Origin: Maribacter sp. ACAM166
GTDB taxonomy: Bacteria > Bacteroidota > Bacteroidia > Flavobacteriales > Flavobacteriaceae
Assembly (NCBI RefSeq): GCF_005771495.1
Contig: NZ_VAUW01000037.1
Span: 1-44,027, forward strand
Length of the DNA: 44,027 nucleotides
Direction of reading: 5' to 3'
Made by a program: the position numbers and the translations under genes. Shown in pieces: positions 27,001-35,528 of this stretch (within the stretch, counting starts at the first letter, position 1; every line of letters starts with the position of its first letter). A model generated the notes under the pieces. That model did no database searches. It worked only from the letters and a program-made list of their open reading frames with translations, and had not been told where the DNA came from.

Positions 27001-30000
27001 CCGAAACAAGTGCTATTACTGTTCGTGCTACCGATGGTAATAATTTATTTATTGAACAAATTTTTAATGTAGAAGTACTCGAAGAGGCAGTTGCTTTATT
27101 TCGGGTAAATTCAAATGGGTCTAATTATACGGATGGCAATAGCGATGTTTGGGAAGCCGATAATTATTTTACTGGTGGAGGTCTTTACGCAAATACTGCT
27201 CAGGCGATTGGTAATACAACAGATGATTTACTTTACCAAACAGAACGATTTGGAGATTTCAGTTATGATTTGGCTGTTGCCAACGGCGATTATACAATAG
27301 AACTACATTTTGCTGAAGTCTATTTTGGTTTATCGGGAGGTGGTTCTGCAGGTGGTGTTGGAAGTCGTGTATTTAATGTTAATATTGAAGGCGGAGCCGA
27401 AGAATTGACCAATTATGACATTTTTGCTGACGTTGGGCCTGGAAACGCTGTAGTCAAATTATTTCCGGTAACTGTTACTGATGGGATATTAAATATTGTA
27501 TTTACCACAGTTACCAATAATGCAAAAGTGTCTGCAATCGCCATTCTAAATCAGACAGGTGGAGGCGGAAATCCAATTACATGGGATACTACAGTATCTA
27601 ATCAAACCAACAGCGCAGGCGAGGCGTTAGATGGTTCCCTAGTAGCCGTAGTGCAGGGAGGAGATGGTAATATTCAATATTCTGCAACAGGGTTGCCTCC
27701 AGGCGTATTTATTGAACCAACCAATGGCAATATATATGGTACCATAAGTCCAGACGCTAATGTGGCCAGTCCTTATGAAGTGACAGTAACAGCAGATGAT
27801 TCCGATGCTGATTCTACCGATCAAATTACATTTAATTTCATCTGGACAGTTACTACAGGAACAATTGGAGACCTTTGGACCAATCAAACTGATGATGAAG
27901 CTTATACAGCAAGGCATGAATGTTCTTTTGTACAGGCCGGGGATAAATTCTATTTGTTTGGCGGAAGAGAAAATTCAACCAGTCTGGATGTTTATAATTA
28001 CCAGGCTAAGACTTGGAGCACAATATCCAATTCTGCTCCTCAGGAGTTTAACCATTTCCAGGCACTGGAACACAAAGGATTGATTTGGGTCATTGGTGCT
28101 TTTAAAACCAATACTTTTCCTAATGAAGTTCCGGCGGATAATGTTTATGCCTATAACCCGGTGGAGGATGTTTGGATTAAGGGCCCTGAAATACCTACAG
28201 CAAGAAAAAGAGGATCTGCAGGTTTAGTAGTTTATAATGATAAGTTTTATATCATAGCTGGAAACAATGATGGCCACGATGGGGGTTACGGAACATGGTT
28301 TGATGAATTTGATCCTGTAACCGGGGTATGGACTACGTTAACGGATGCTCCCAGGGCAAGAGATCATTTCCATGCTGCCGTTATTGGAGATAATTTATAT
28401 GTCGCCGGCGGAAGGCTTTCCGGTGGTACGGGAGGTGTATTTCAACCACTTATTGCTGAGGTAGATGTTTATAACTTTACTTCGGGTAACTGGTCTACTT
28501 TGCCTGTGACAACAGACTTTAGACCAAGGGCTGCAGCTTCGGTTGCCGTTCTGCAAAATGAATTGTATCTCATTGGTGGTGAAATTGAAAATGAGTTAGA
28601 TGGGACTGTAATAAACGATGCTGTAAATACAACCCAGGCATATAACCCCTCAACAGGAAACTGGACAACAAAAGTAAGTTTAATTACAGAACGCCACGGA
28701 ACACAGGCAATTGTTTCCGGAGATGGAATTCATGTGGTTGCTGGCTCCAATTCCAAAGGAGGCGGTGGAAAAATGAAAAATATGGAATTCTACGGAAGCG
28801 ATAATCCGACAGGAGCAGTGCTTACAGCCAGCCAGCTAGTGGTTTCGGCATCTGAATCGGTTCCAACCGGAGGTGGCTTAAATGTTCCTGTTTCTAATAC
28901 GGGCGGAAATGTAGGGATTATTATAACAGATGCTCAATTGACTGGTGCCAATGCGGCAGCCTTTACGATTGTAACCGATGCATCATTTTTACTGATTGGT
29001 CCTGGAGAAACTACAAATATTGTAGTAAATCATACAGGGGCGGCCGAAGGAGAATCTGCATCCCTTACATTGACTTATGACGATGGTTCAACCTCAGTGG
29101 TTTCCCTGATATCCGGTGCGGGTGTAGCGGATGTTTTATTTCGTATCAATACCGGAGGAGCTCTAGTGACCGCAACGGACGGGCCGAATCCTGATTGGAC
29201 TGAAGATCAAGCTGTGGTAACCGCCAATGGCACTGCCAACACCGGTACGCCATCAACGTATATAAATCTTGTTTCGCCGGCAGCTGATATTACTTTTGGG
29301 GTTGCAAATTTTACAGGCACTAATAATACGGGTTACCCTGATAACGTATTTGCAACAGAGCGTTACAGTAATGTTGCAAATCCGGACAATATGCAATGGA
29401 ATTTCACTGTTCCTAACGGCGATTATACGGTAAATTTAATTTTTGCCGAAGTCTGGACAGGAGCACAAACCAACGGAATTCGTTTGTTTGATGTAGAAAT
29501 TGAAGGAAATCTTGTACTGGATGATTTTGATCAAACAGCAACTTATGGTTGGAATACGGCCGGAGTAGAAACATTTAATGTAACTGTGGCTGATGGTAAT
29601 TTAGATATTGATTTTTTACAAGGTATCGAAAACCCTAATATAAAAGCTATTGAAATTTTGGGAGGTACGATATCAACAACGAATTCACCGCCTCTTGTAA
29701 TCAATCCCGGGATACAACAGAGTATAGAAGGGGATGTGGTTGGCTTGCAAGTAATTGCCTCTGATGACGATTTGGATGAATGTGGGGATATTACGTTTTC
29801 GGCAACAGGATTGCCTCCTACTTTAAATATAGATCCAACTACGGGACTAATTACCGGTACCATATTACAAGGAACAGGTACAGGAACTGAAGGTGCTTTT
29901 ATTGAAGAAGATGGCATTGTAATAATAGAGGCGGAATCCGGCAATTTAGTACCAAACTGGTCAATAACTAATCTTGACGGCGAAACAGGAATTCTTGGCG

Positions 30001-32093
30001 GGACCAATAGTCTTGGTCAGCAAAAGGGTGGAACAATACCTTATGAGATTAACATAACTACTACAGGTGTTTATCGTTTGATTTGGAATAGTTTTTATAG
30101 CGGTCCCACTTCCGCTGATGAGAATGATAGTTGGTTACGTTTTGCAAATAATAACGATGTTTGGTTTTTTGGAACGGATAATTCAGCAGGAGCTCTGGGA
30201 ACAGAAGCACAAATCATCACCAATTTACAAGGGCCGCAATCCGAAATTGTTTTTCCAATTGGGAGTTCCAGAATAACTAGCGGGACTACACCTAATGGAT
30301 CGGGTAGTAACGGGTATTTTAAAACGTATTTAGCTGGAGGGCAATCTGAAGTTTACCAATGGGAAGCATTCACTAGTGACAATGATGTTCACAATATTTA
30401 TGTTTGGTTCGTTAATCCGGGAACCTATACAATGGAGATTTCGGAAAGGTCTTCGGGTCATGCCATTGACAGAATTGCAATGTATAAGGTAGATGGGCCT
30501 AATTACACTGGTACAGATTTAGATGGTTTTCCTGAATCTCAACAAGAAACTGGAGGATTTCCAGGAGCAGCAGATAACAGCCCTTATAATGTTACCGTAA
30601 CCGCTGCAGATGCGTGTGCACCTTCTTTAAGCTCACAAGTTGATTTTATTTGGAATGTGGTAGATATGCCTGCATCCGGTAACCCTTCAGCGCTTCTTGA
30701 AATCACCCCTGGTGGCCCACTCGGGGCGAGTACGTATGGCGGGAGTAGCCTTCAGCTCACCAATAACTCTACCGGTAATGTTCAAATAACAGGAATAAAT
30801 ATAGATATTAGTACGGGTATTTTGCCAGATAATGTTTTTGACCCGGTTGGAACAGGTGGAGATGCTACTGCAAGTTGTCTTACTGCTAATAATGGCGGTG
30901 CAGCTGTTGGTTTTATAAGCCCGGCTAACCCTTGTGTGAATCCGTTTTCCGGACCGCGAAATGGAGGCTATGATATCATGGGAATGAGTTTTACCGATTT
31001 TGACCCTACCGAAAAGTTTGATTTTACGGTAGATATTGATCCAAATAGTATTAAGGATGTCCCGGGAGCGGGCGGTGCAGGTTCCGTATCTGGTTTTGAG
31101 TTAATCGGGGCGACAATTACAATAACCTTTAGTGATGGCTCAACCTTGGTATCTACAATATACGAGGATGGAAGTCTTGGTGGCGGACAGGCTGTAGTAG
31201 CCCCAAATGCCTTGGCAACGCCTTCAATTGCGGTGGTAGGTATTCCGGTATCACCGTCATGTGTGGAAACGCCCACTCAAACAATTGAGGTGAGCGGAAC
31301 ACCTGGTGCTAATGTTTCATTACTTGTAATGGACAGTCGTTTGTATATTCAATCAGGGGAGCCACCATTTAATGTGCCTGATGAAACCTATTATGCCAAC
31401 GAAGCCATGGCAAAAGCACTGTATACTGGTGTTATTGGGTCTGGAGGAACTGTGCAGATACCGGTAACACTACTGGAAACTGTTGGAGCAACAGGTACTC
31501 CTAACGGAGGACTGAATTATATTGTTGCTGTGGTGTCAAATACACCTTATGCCGTTGATCAACAAGTGAGCAGAACATCTAATGTGCTGGTATTAAAAGT
31601 TGATCCGCCTTGTGCAGGAACAACTGCAGATATCAACATATCCGCAACCTTGCAATCCAGAACGAATCATAGCGGGGATTATAGCGTTAAATTATATGAT
31701 GTTGGTTCAACAACAGCGGTTTATGACGTAACGGCGACCGCTGATGCAGCAGGTACTATGACAATTGATGGAACAGTTAATACTATTGTCCCAGGGACCT
31801 ATCAATTAGCGGTTAAGTATCCAAATTCCTTACAAGTTTTACAAACTGTGACTTTGGAGGCAGGTGCTAATGCGGTCACTATTGGAGAATTATTAATGGG
31901 CGATGCAAATGAAGACAATACGATAGGTTTAGAGGACTTCTCCATATTGGTTTCGGTCTTTGGGTTGGACTTGGGAGAAACTGGTTACGATGCTAGGTCA
32001 GATTTTAATGGTGATAATTCCATTGGACTTGAAGATTTTTCAGTTTTAGTATCGAATTTTAATACTTCAGGAGAAGAACCAAATATGCCATAG
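24066..32093 (+). CDS. Giant secreted protein: propellers, malectins and a C-terminal dockerin
   Basis: 2675 aa with a signal peptide (LLTFICLLLLTAQMSAQ, residues 32-48). Domains by nucleotide position: glucose/sorbosone-dehydrogenase-like beta-propeller 24210-25810; Asp-rich calcium loops 25850-26060 (NADNDGDGYTNKDE, DTDDDNDGIPDSVD); concanavalin/LamG-like 26090-26810; malectin 27090-27560; He_PIG; Kelch propeller 27870-28800; ASH-like; malectin 29130-29670; CBM6-like (IVIIEAESGN) 29910-30510 inserted in an Ig domain; beta-rich modules to 31890; dockerin 31899-32065. The dockerin has two perfect 12-residue calcium loops, starting D2613 (DANEDNTIGLED) and D2646 (DFNGDNSIGLED). It ends at EEPNMP with no T9SS sorting domain. 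It is cotranscribed with the cohesin-like scaffold gene. I infer a sugar-binding, perhaps sugar-oxidising, component docked on that scaffold. Confidence 0.87.
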   Translation: MKNYFLNNNRMEVNVQKAGIRYRDSQVKRKSLLTFICLLLLTAQMSAQSFSTSNLNLSGSNVSQGTSLMFGPDGRLYVIQNGGLIDIFAIQRNGVDNYVVTASEELTLVKDIPNHNDDGTSNGGNTREATGITVAGTPTNPIIYATSSDARVGGPSGDQNLDTNSGVITRITWNGSTWDAVDIVRGLPRSEENHATNGLEFVTINGSDYLIVSQGGHANAGSPSDNFAWTTEYALSAAILSVNLTMLETMPIDNDGVRNYIYDLPTVDDPTRNNLGPIDPNAMGYTGIDVNDPFGGNDGLNQAKIVPGGPIQIFSPGYRNSYDLVVTQDGKVFVTDNGANGGWGGLPENEGLLDGSSNSLVTNNYLSGEPGSSSPTADGEQVDNKDHLTIVTDDIQNYVFGSFYGGHPTPIRANPSGAGLYTNPSINNTTGAIFRTQKYDPDGSTPGSTTNPNLGLPADWPPVQSSNAVEGDWRSPSGSNPDGPDDVNITTWGNNTNGIDEYTASNFGGAMQGDLIAGKGGSIWRVQLNANNTLNTLTQNFATNLGNNVLGITCNSDSDFFPGTIWIASYDNNIRVLEPQDFVICILPGETGYDENADNDGDGYTNKDEIESGSDICNGGDQPSDFDKAAGGTLVSDLNDTDDDNDGIPDSVDPLQLGDPTDSGSDAFDLPVINELLSDFSFKGYLGLGFTGLMNNGDANPNWLNWLDVVDAGPNPNDILGGAVGAMTIQMTSGTADGSANDQEKAFQYGVNVDQSTSAFLVEGRLFNFDDPLQLYGSSAPALGELGLFIGDGTQSNFIKFVITQNGLEAIQEIGDSPQSGTALSLTIPTGNRPSNDVVMRFAVNSVTGQVSLLYSFDGATPFQELGTITAQGAVLNAIQNTGSILTVGFIGSSYTPGVELEGSWDYLYVQGSQPTIQQQIPDLSVIIGATPTTFNLDNYFSDDGGNAGLTYSVENNSNPAIGASVTGNTLDITFPSTAETSAITVRATDGNNLFIEQIFNVEVLEEAVALFRVNSNGSNYTDGNSDVWEADNYFTGGGLYANTAQAIGNTTDDLLYQTERFGDFSYDLAVANGDYTIELHFAEVYFGLSGGGSAGGVGSRVFNVNIEGGAEELTNYDIFADVGPGNAVVKLFPVTVTDGILNIVFTTVTNNAKVSAIAILNQTGGGGNPITWDTTVSNQTNSAGEALDGSLVAVVQGGDGNIQYSATGLPPGVFIEPTNGNIYGTISPDANVASPYEVTVTADDSDADSTDQITFNFIWTVTTGTIGDLWTNQTDDEAYTARHECSFVQAGDKFYLFGGRENSTSLDVYNYQAKTWSTISNSAPQEFNHFQALEHKGLIWVIGAFKTNTFPNEVPADNVYAYNPVEDVWIKGPEIPTARKRGSAGLVVYNDKFYIIAGNNDGHDGGYGTWFDEFDPVTGVWTTLTDAPRARDHFHAAVIGDNLYVAGGRLSGGTGGVFQPLIAEVDVYNFTSGNWSTLPVTTDFRPRAAASVAVLQNELYLIGGEIENELDGTVINDAVNTTQAYNPSTGNWTTKVSLITERHGTQAIVSGDGIHVVAGSNSKGGGGKMKNMEFYGSDNPTGAVLTASQLVVSASESVPTGGGLNVPVSNTGGNVGIIITDAQLTGANAAAFTIVTDASFLLIGPGETTNIVVNHTGAAEGESASLTLTYDDGSTSVVSLISGAGVADVLFRINTGGALVTATDGPNPDWTEDQAVVTANGTANTGTPSTYINLVSPAADITFGVANFTGTNNTGYPDNVFATERYSNVANPDNMQWNFTVPNGDYTVNLIFAEVWTGAQTNGIRLFDVEIEGNLVLDDFDQTATYGWNTAGVETFNVTVADGNLDIDFLQGIENPNIKAIEILGGTISTTNSPPLVINPGIQQSIEGDVVGLQVIASDDDLDECGDITFSATGLPPTLNIDPTTGLITGTILQGTGTGTEGAFIEEDGIVIIEAESGNLVPNWSITNLDGETGILGGTNSLGQQKGGTIPYEINITTTGVYRLIWNSFYSGPTSADENDSWLRFANNNDVWFFGTDNSAGALGTEAQIITNLQGPQSEIVFPIGSSRITSGTTPNGSGSNGYFKTYLAGGQSEVYQWEAFTSDNDVHNIYVWFVNPGTYTMEISERSSGHAIDRIAMYKVDGPNYTGTDLDGFPESQQETGGFPGAADNSPYNVTVTAADACAPSLSSQVDFIWNVVDMPASGNPSALLEITPGGPLGASTYGGSSLQLTNNSTGNVQITGINIDISTGILPDNVFDPVGTGGDATASCLTANNGGAAVGFISPANPCVNPFSGPRNGGYDIMGMSFTDFDPTEKFDFTVDIDPNSIKDVPGAGGAGSVSGFELIGATITITFSDGSTLVSTIYEDGSLGGGQAVVAPNALATPSIAVVGIPVSPSCVETPTQTIEVSGTPGANVSLLVMDSRLYIQSGEPPFNVPDETYYANEAMAKALYTGVIGSGGTVQIPVTLLETVGATGTPNGGLNYIVAVVSNTPYAVDQQVSRTSNVLVLKVDPPCAGTTADINISATLQSRTNHSGDYSVKLYDVGSTTAVYDVTATADAAGTMTIDGTVNTIVPGTYQLAVKYPNSLQVLQTVTLEAGANAVTIGELLMGDANEDNTIGLEDFSILVSVFGLDLGETGYDARSDFNGDNSIGLEDFSVLVSNFNTSGEEPNMP

Positions 32094-32117
32094 CAGTGAA
32101 TGAAATCAATTAAATGT

Positions 32118-32165
32118 CCCTATAATGAAAAGAGGTCCATAATTGGGCCTCTTTTCATTATAGGG
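32118..32165. terminator. Long hairpin after the giant operon
   Basis: CCCTATAATGAAAAGAGG (32118-32135) pairs perfectly over 18 bp with 32148-32165. A further TCC/GGG stretch extends the stem to a 6-nt loop. There is no strong T-run after it, so termination may be aided by the stem's length; it could also serve the convergent zinc-ribbon gene. Confidence 0.7.
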
Positions 32166-32254
32166 GGTAAATAGGCCAATACCTGTCTCACCTGAAGAAA
32201 ATCAGTTATCTTAATCGGGAACTGATTTATCCAGAAACATAAGTGTCACAACGT

Positions 32255-32500
32255 TTATTTATTTTTTACAGCACTTTTTATTTCACTTGTGAACTCGTTT
32301 TCGTAAAACGCACGTTTACAGTGCATGCATTGCACAGTTGTTATGGTAGAAATTTTGAAAAACTTTATCCAAAAGAAATGTACATAGTTACGCTGAGTTA
32401 CTGCCATTAACGTTCCTTGTTGATGGCAATAAGTACACGAACTATGAATAAGTTGCTTACTTTCCTGCTTTCCGGGTCGAGTTCCAAAGAAAAGAATCAT
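32255..32500 (-). CDS. Small zinc-ribbon protein
   Basis: 81 aa from the preferred ATG at 32500 (MILFFGTRPGK); an ATG at 32515 would add five residues. Two CxxC pairs (CTYC at residues 22-25 and CMHC near residues 58-61) form a zinc ribbon around an aromatic and basic middle. This matches small flavobacterial zinc-ribbon proteins of unknown function. The gene lies convergent to the giant operon and divergent from dnaG. Confidence 0.75.
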   Translation of the reverse strand: MILFFGTRPGKQESKQLIHSSCTYCHQQGTLMAVTQRNYVHFFWIKFFKISTITTVQCMHCKRAFYENEFTSEIKSAVKNK

Positions 32501-32643
32501 ATAGTATTGATACATTTGAAACCCTAATTTAAGTAAATAAAATGAGCCTTGTTCGAAGTTATTAAATAGCGATTCTAGCCTTCTCTTAACATATCAACCG
32601 CATTAATTTTAATATATTTAACTTTTATTGACAACAAATAAAA

Positions 32644-32670
32644 CTTCCCTCCTTAGGAGGGGTTGAGGGA
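32644..32670 (+). repeat. Small C-rich/G-rich hairpin repeat, copy 2
   Basis: CTTCCCTCC-TTA-GGAGGGG followed by TTGAGGGA, ending 7 nt before the dnaG ATG. It is clearly related to the copy at 2587-2613, which likewise sits next to a start codon. Confidence 0.6.
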
Positions 32671-32677
32671 TACCTAA

Positions 32678-34657
32678 ATGATTTCAAAAAACACTATTGA
32701 TCAAGTTTATGAAACTACTCGATTAGAAGAGGTAATCGGTGATTTCGTGCAGTTAAAGAAATCAGGTTCCAATTTTAAGGGGTTGAGTCCGTTTACCGAT
32801 GAGCGTTCACCTAGTTTTATGGTATCTCCTGTAAAGCAAATTTGGAAAGATTTTAGTAGTGGAAAAGGCGGTAATGTCGTGGCATTCTTAATGGAACATG
32901 AGCACTTTACTTATCCTGAGGCTATAAAATACCTGGCCAAAAAATACACGATTGAAGTAGAGGAAACAGAGCAGTCTAACGAAGATAAAGAACAAGCCAA
33001 TGAGCGTGAAAGCATGTATTTGGTGTCTGAATTCGCCCAAACCCATTTTAAGGAAATGCTTTGGAATACGGAGTTGGGTAAGGCTATCGGTCTAAGTTAT
33101 TTTAAGGAACGTGGTTTCACTTCTGATACCATTAATAAATTTGAATTAGGGTATTGTTTGGATCAATGGGACGGTTTTACAACAGCTGCGCTGGACAAAG
33201 GGTATAAATTGGATTATTTAGAAAAAACGGGACTTACCATTGTTAAGGAAGATGCTAATAATCCGAATAGTCCAAGAAAATTTGATCGTTTTAAAGGTCG
33301 GGTGATGTTCCCAATCCATTCTTTGAGCGGAAGGGTGTTAGGTTTCGGAGGGCGTATTTTAACCAATGATAAAAAAGCGGCCAAATACCTCAACTCGCCA
33401 GAAAGCGATATTTACCATAAGAGTAAAGTGCTTTACGGAATCTACCATGCCAAACAGGCTATAGCCAAAGAGGATAATTGTTATTTGGTTGAAGGTTATA
33501 CCGATGTTATTCAGTTGTATCAAAGAGGTATTCATAATGTAGTTTCGTCGAGTGGTACGGCCTTGACCCCAGAACAGATTCGACTAGTTAACCGATTGAC
33601 GAAAAACATTACTGTTTTGTTCGATGGGGATGCTGCCGGATTAAGGGCTTCGTTACGAGGTATAGATTTAATCTTGGAACAAGGTATGAACGTTCGCGTC
33701 TGTACGTTCCCCCAAGGTGAGGATCCAGACAGTTTTGCCAAGAACAATGAATTAGAAGATATAGTTTCCTATTTAGCGGAAAACGCTAAAGATTTTATTC
33801 AGTTTAAAGCATCCTTATTAGTAGAAGAAGCATCTAACGATCCTATTAAAAGGGCAGATACGGTACGGGATATTGTAAACAGTATCGCTAAGATTCCGGA
33901 TCGAATACAAAAGGAAATTTATATACAAGAGTGTGCTAAGATTATGAATGTATCTGAGGCTGTTTTGTTCAACACCTTAGCGCAGATAGATAAAAAGGGC
34001 GCATCAGATGTAAGAAAAGTACAACAAGAGGAGCAGAAGGCTTTTGAGGTGGTGCGTACTGAAAGCGAGCCTGAAAAAGTTGATGTGCAATATATGTTGG
34101 AACGAAAGATCATTGAATCATTAATGCTCTACGGAGATCAAAAGGAACAATTTGAAGATCTTGTACTGAAAGAAAATGAAGCGGGCGATTTGATATTGGA
34201 ACCTGAGTCATCTGAAATTAAAGTGTATGAGAAAATTTATTTAGACCTTCAAGAAGATGAGATTGAACTGGCCAATGACGATTTTCGAAAAATGTATTAT
34301 AAGTTGATAGAGGCACTGAACGAAGAAAAAGAATTTTCTATAACTACATTTGTGAATGGTCTTGACCAAGAAATGGCAAATCAGATTTCTTCTATATTGA
34401 TGGAAGAGGAACGGTACATGCTACATAATTGGGAAAGTAAGGAAATCTATCCGAAGAAAAAGGAAATAGGTATATCACAGTTGGTAAGTGAGACCATTTT
34501 GACGTTGCGTTGTTTTCTAATTAAAAAAAGGATGGGTGCTTTACAGCAAACTACGGAAGATTTATCTACAGATAATCATGAAGCTATAGAAGAAATTATG
34601 AACTATATTCAATTGAACAAGCTTTTGAATCAAAAACTGAATAGAGTATTGTCTTAG
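32678..34657 (+). CDS. dnaG: DNA primase with degenerate zinc-ribbon ligands
   Basis: Synthesises RNA primers at the replication fork. The 659-aa protein has the N-terminal CHC2-type fold, a TOPRIM catalytic domain (LVEGYTDVIQLYQRG, VSSSGTALTPEQ, LFDGDAAGLRASLRG, GEDPDSF) and a helicase-binding-like C-terminal part. In the zinc-binding module the four ligand positions of canonical DnaG (CPFH and CFGC) are S37-P-F-T40 and D58-F-S-S61, so no zinc site remains although the surrounding fold motif (SPSFMVSP, SGKGGNVVAFLM) is intact. From memory this loss is shared by other Flavobacteriia rather than being a local defect. The gene is single, with its own terminator. Confidence 0.96.
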   Translation: MISKNTIDQVYETTRLEEVIGDFVQLKKSGSNFKGLSPFTDERSPSFMVSPVKQIWKDFSSGKGGNVVAFLMEHEHFTYPEAIKYLAKKYTIEVEETEQSNEDKEQANERESMYLVSEFAQTHFKEMLWNTELGKAIGLSYFKERGFTSDTINKFELGYCLDQWDGFTTAALDKGYKLDYLEKTGLTIVKEDANNPNSPRKFDRFKGRVMFPIHSLSGRVLGFGGRILTNDKKAAKYLNSPESDIYHKSKVLYGIYHAKQAIAKEDNCYLVEGYTDVIQLYQRGIHNVVSSSGTALTPEQIRLVNRLTKNITVLFDGDAAGLRASLRGIDLILEQGMNVRVCTFPQGEDPDSFAKNNELEDIVSYLAENAKDFIQFKASLLVEEASNDPIKRADTVRDIVNSIAKIPDRIQKEIYIQECAKIMNVSEAVLFNTLAQIDKKGASDVRKVQQEEQKAFEVVRTESEPEKVDVQYMLERKIIESLMLYGDQKEQFEDLVLKENEAGDLILEPESSEIKVYEKIYLDLQEDEIELANDDFRKMYYKLIEALNEEKEFSITTFVNGLDQEMANQISSILMEEERYMLHNWESKEIYPKKKEIGISQLVSETILTLRCFLIKKRMGALQQTTEDLSTDNHEAIEEIMNYIQLNKLLNQKLNRVLS

Positions 34658-34678
34658 ACTATAAAAAAAGATTTAAAT

Positions 34679-34709
34679 AAAAAATACCCACCATTGGCGG
34701 GTATTTTTT
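34679..34709. terminator. Bidirectional terminator between dnaG and the response regulator
   Basis: AAAAAATACCCACC and GGCGGGTATTTTTT flank a 3-nt loop. The stem has one A-C mismatch on the + transcript but a G-U pair on the - transcript, so it should act slightly better for the minus-strand gene. Confidence 0.8.
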
Positions 34710-34731
34710 ATTTTTTGACAGTTGTAACAAT

Positions 34732-35361
34732 TTAGTATAATTCAAGCGCTTTAGCTTGTTGTAATAAATCTACCATATTATCAACATTCAATTTTTTCAT
34801 TAAACGTGCTTTATAAGTACTTACCGTTTTTTCGTTAAGATTTAACCCTATAGCAACTTCCTTATTTCGTTTGCCACTAGCTAAAAGCTTTAATACTTCT
34901 ATTTCTCTAGTAGACAATTTTCTAAAGAATCTTCTTGGTTTCTTCGTTCCTTCATCAAAAGCAAGACGTTGTGCCAATTCATTGGTAATGAACATGCTCC
35001 CTTCACTTACTTTAGTTACGGCCGCTGTAACATATTCTAGTCCTGATGATTTGGATAAATAACCGAATGCACCAGCTCTAATGGCACTTAAAGCATATAC
35101 ATCTTCAGATTGACCACTGTACATGAGTACTTTAACGTCTGCGTATTCTTTTTTTATTTTTCGTAATGCTGCTATTCCGTTTATTTCTGGAATATCCATT
35201 TCTAGCATCACAACATCGGGCGTTGTGTCTTTAAGTTTTTCGAAAAGTTCTTCGGTGGTAGCCACCTCATCTATCAGTTCAAAACCCTCTACAGATTCTA
35301 GAACCTTTCTAACTCCCAATCTTATTATAGGGTGGTTATCAGCTATTAAAACTTTAATCAT
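34732..35361 (-). CDS. LuxR/NarL-type response regulator with Glu at the phosphorylation site
   Basis: 209 aa from ATG 35361 (MIKVLIADNHPI); the ATG at 35421 adds a non-conserved extension. The receiver domain covers residues 1 to about 120 and the LuxR helix-turn-helix about 145-205 (LSTREIEVLKLLASGKRNKE, KTVSTYKARLMKKL). In the receiver the acidic pocket keeps D8, and the Ser of MYSGQ and the Lys of YLSKSS are present. The phospho-accepting Asp is replaced by E54 (VVMLEMDIPE). This suggests activity independent of phosphorylation, perhaps locked on. No kinase gene is adjacent. It lies between dnaG and nadE. Confidence 0.9.
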   Translation of the reverse strand: MIKVLIADNHPIIRLGVRKVLESVEGFELIDEVATTEELFEKLKDTTPDVVMLEMDIPEINGIAALRKIKKEYADVKVLMYSGQSEDVYALSAIRAGAFGYLSKSSGLEYVTAAVTKVSEGSMFITNELAQRLAFDEGTKKPRRFFRKLSTREIEVLKLLASGKRNKEVAIGLNLNEKTVSTYKARLMKKLNVDNMVDLLQQAKALELY

Positions 35362-35528
35362 AGAACGTTGGATTTTTATAGATTTTAAAAACCTACCATT
35401 GTCTAAAAAGACCACATGCAATGTAAGACTTAAAATTTTAAATTAGAAATCAAAAATGCACTTTTTTAAGCTATTGAATTATTTTTCAATTTGTTTTCGA
35501 CTTAATTGCCTGATTATTAGTTGAGTTG

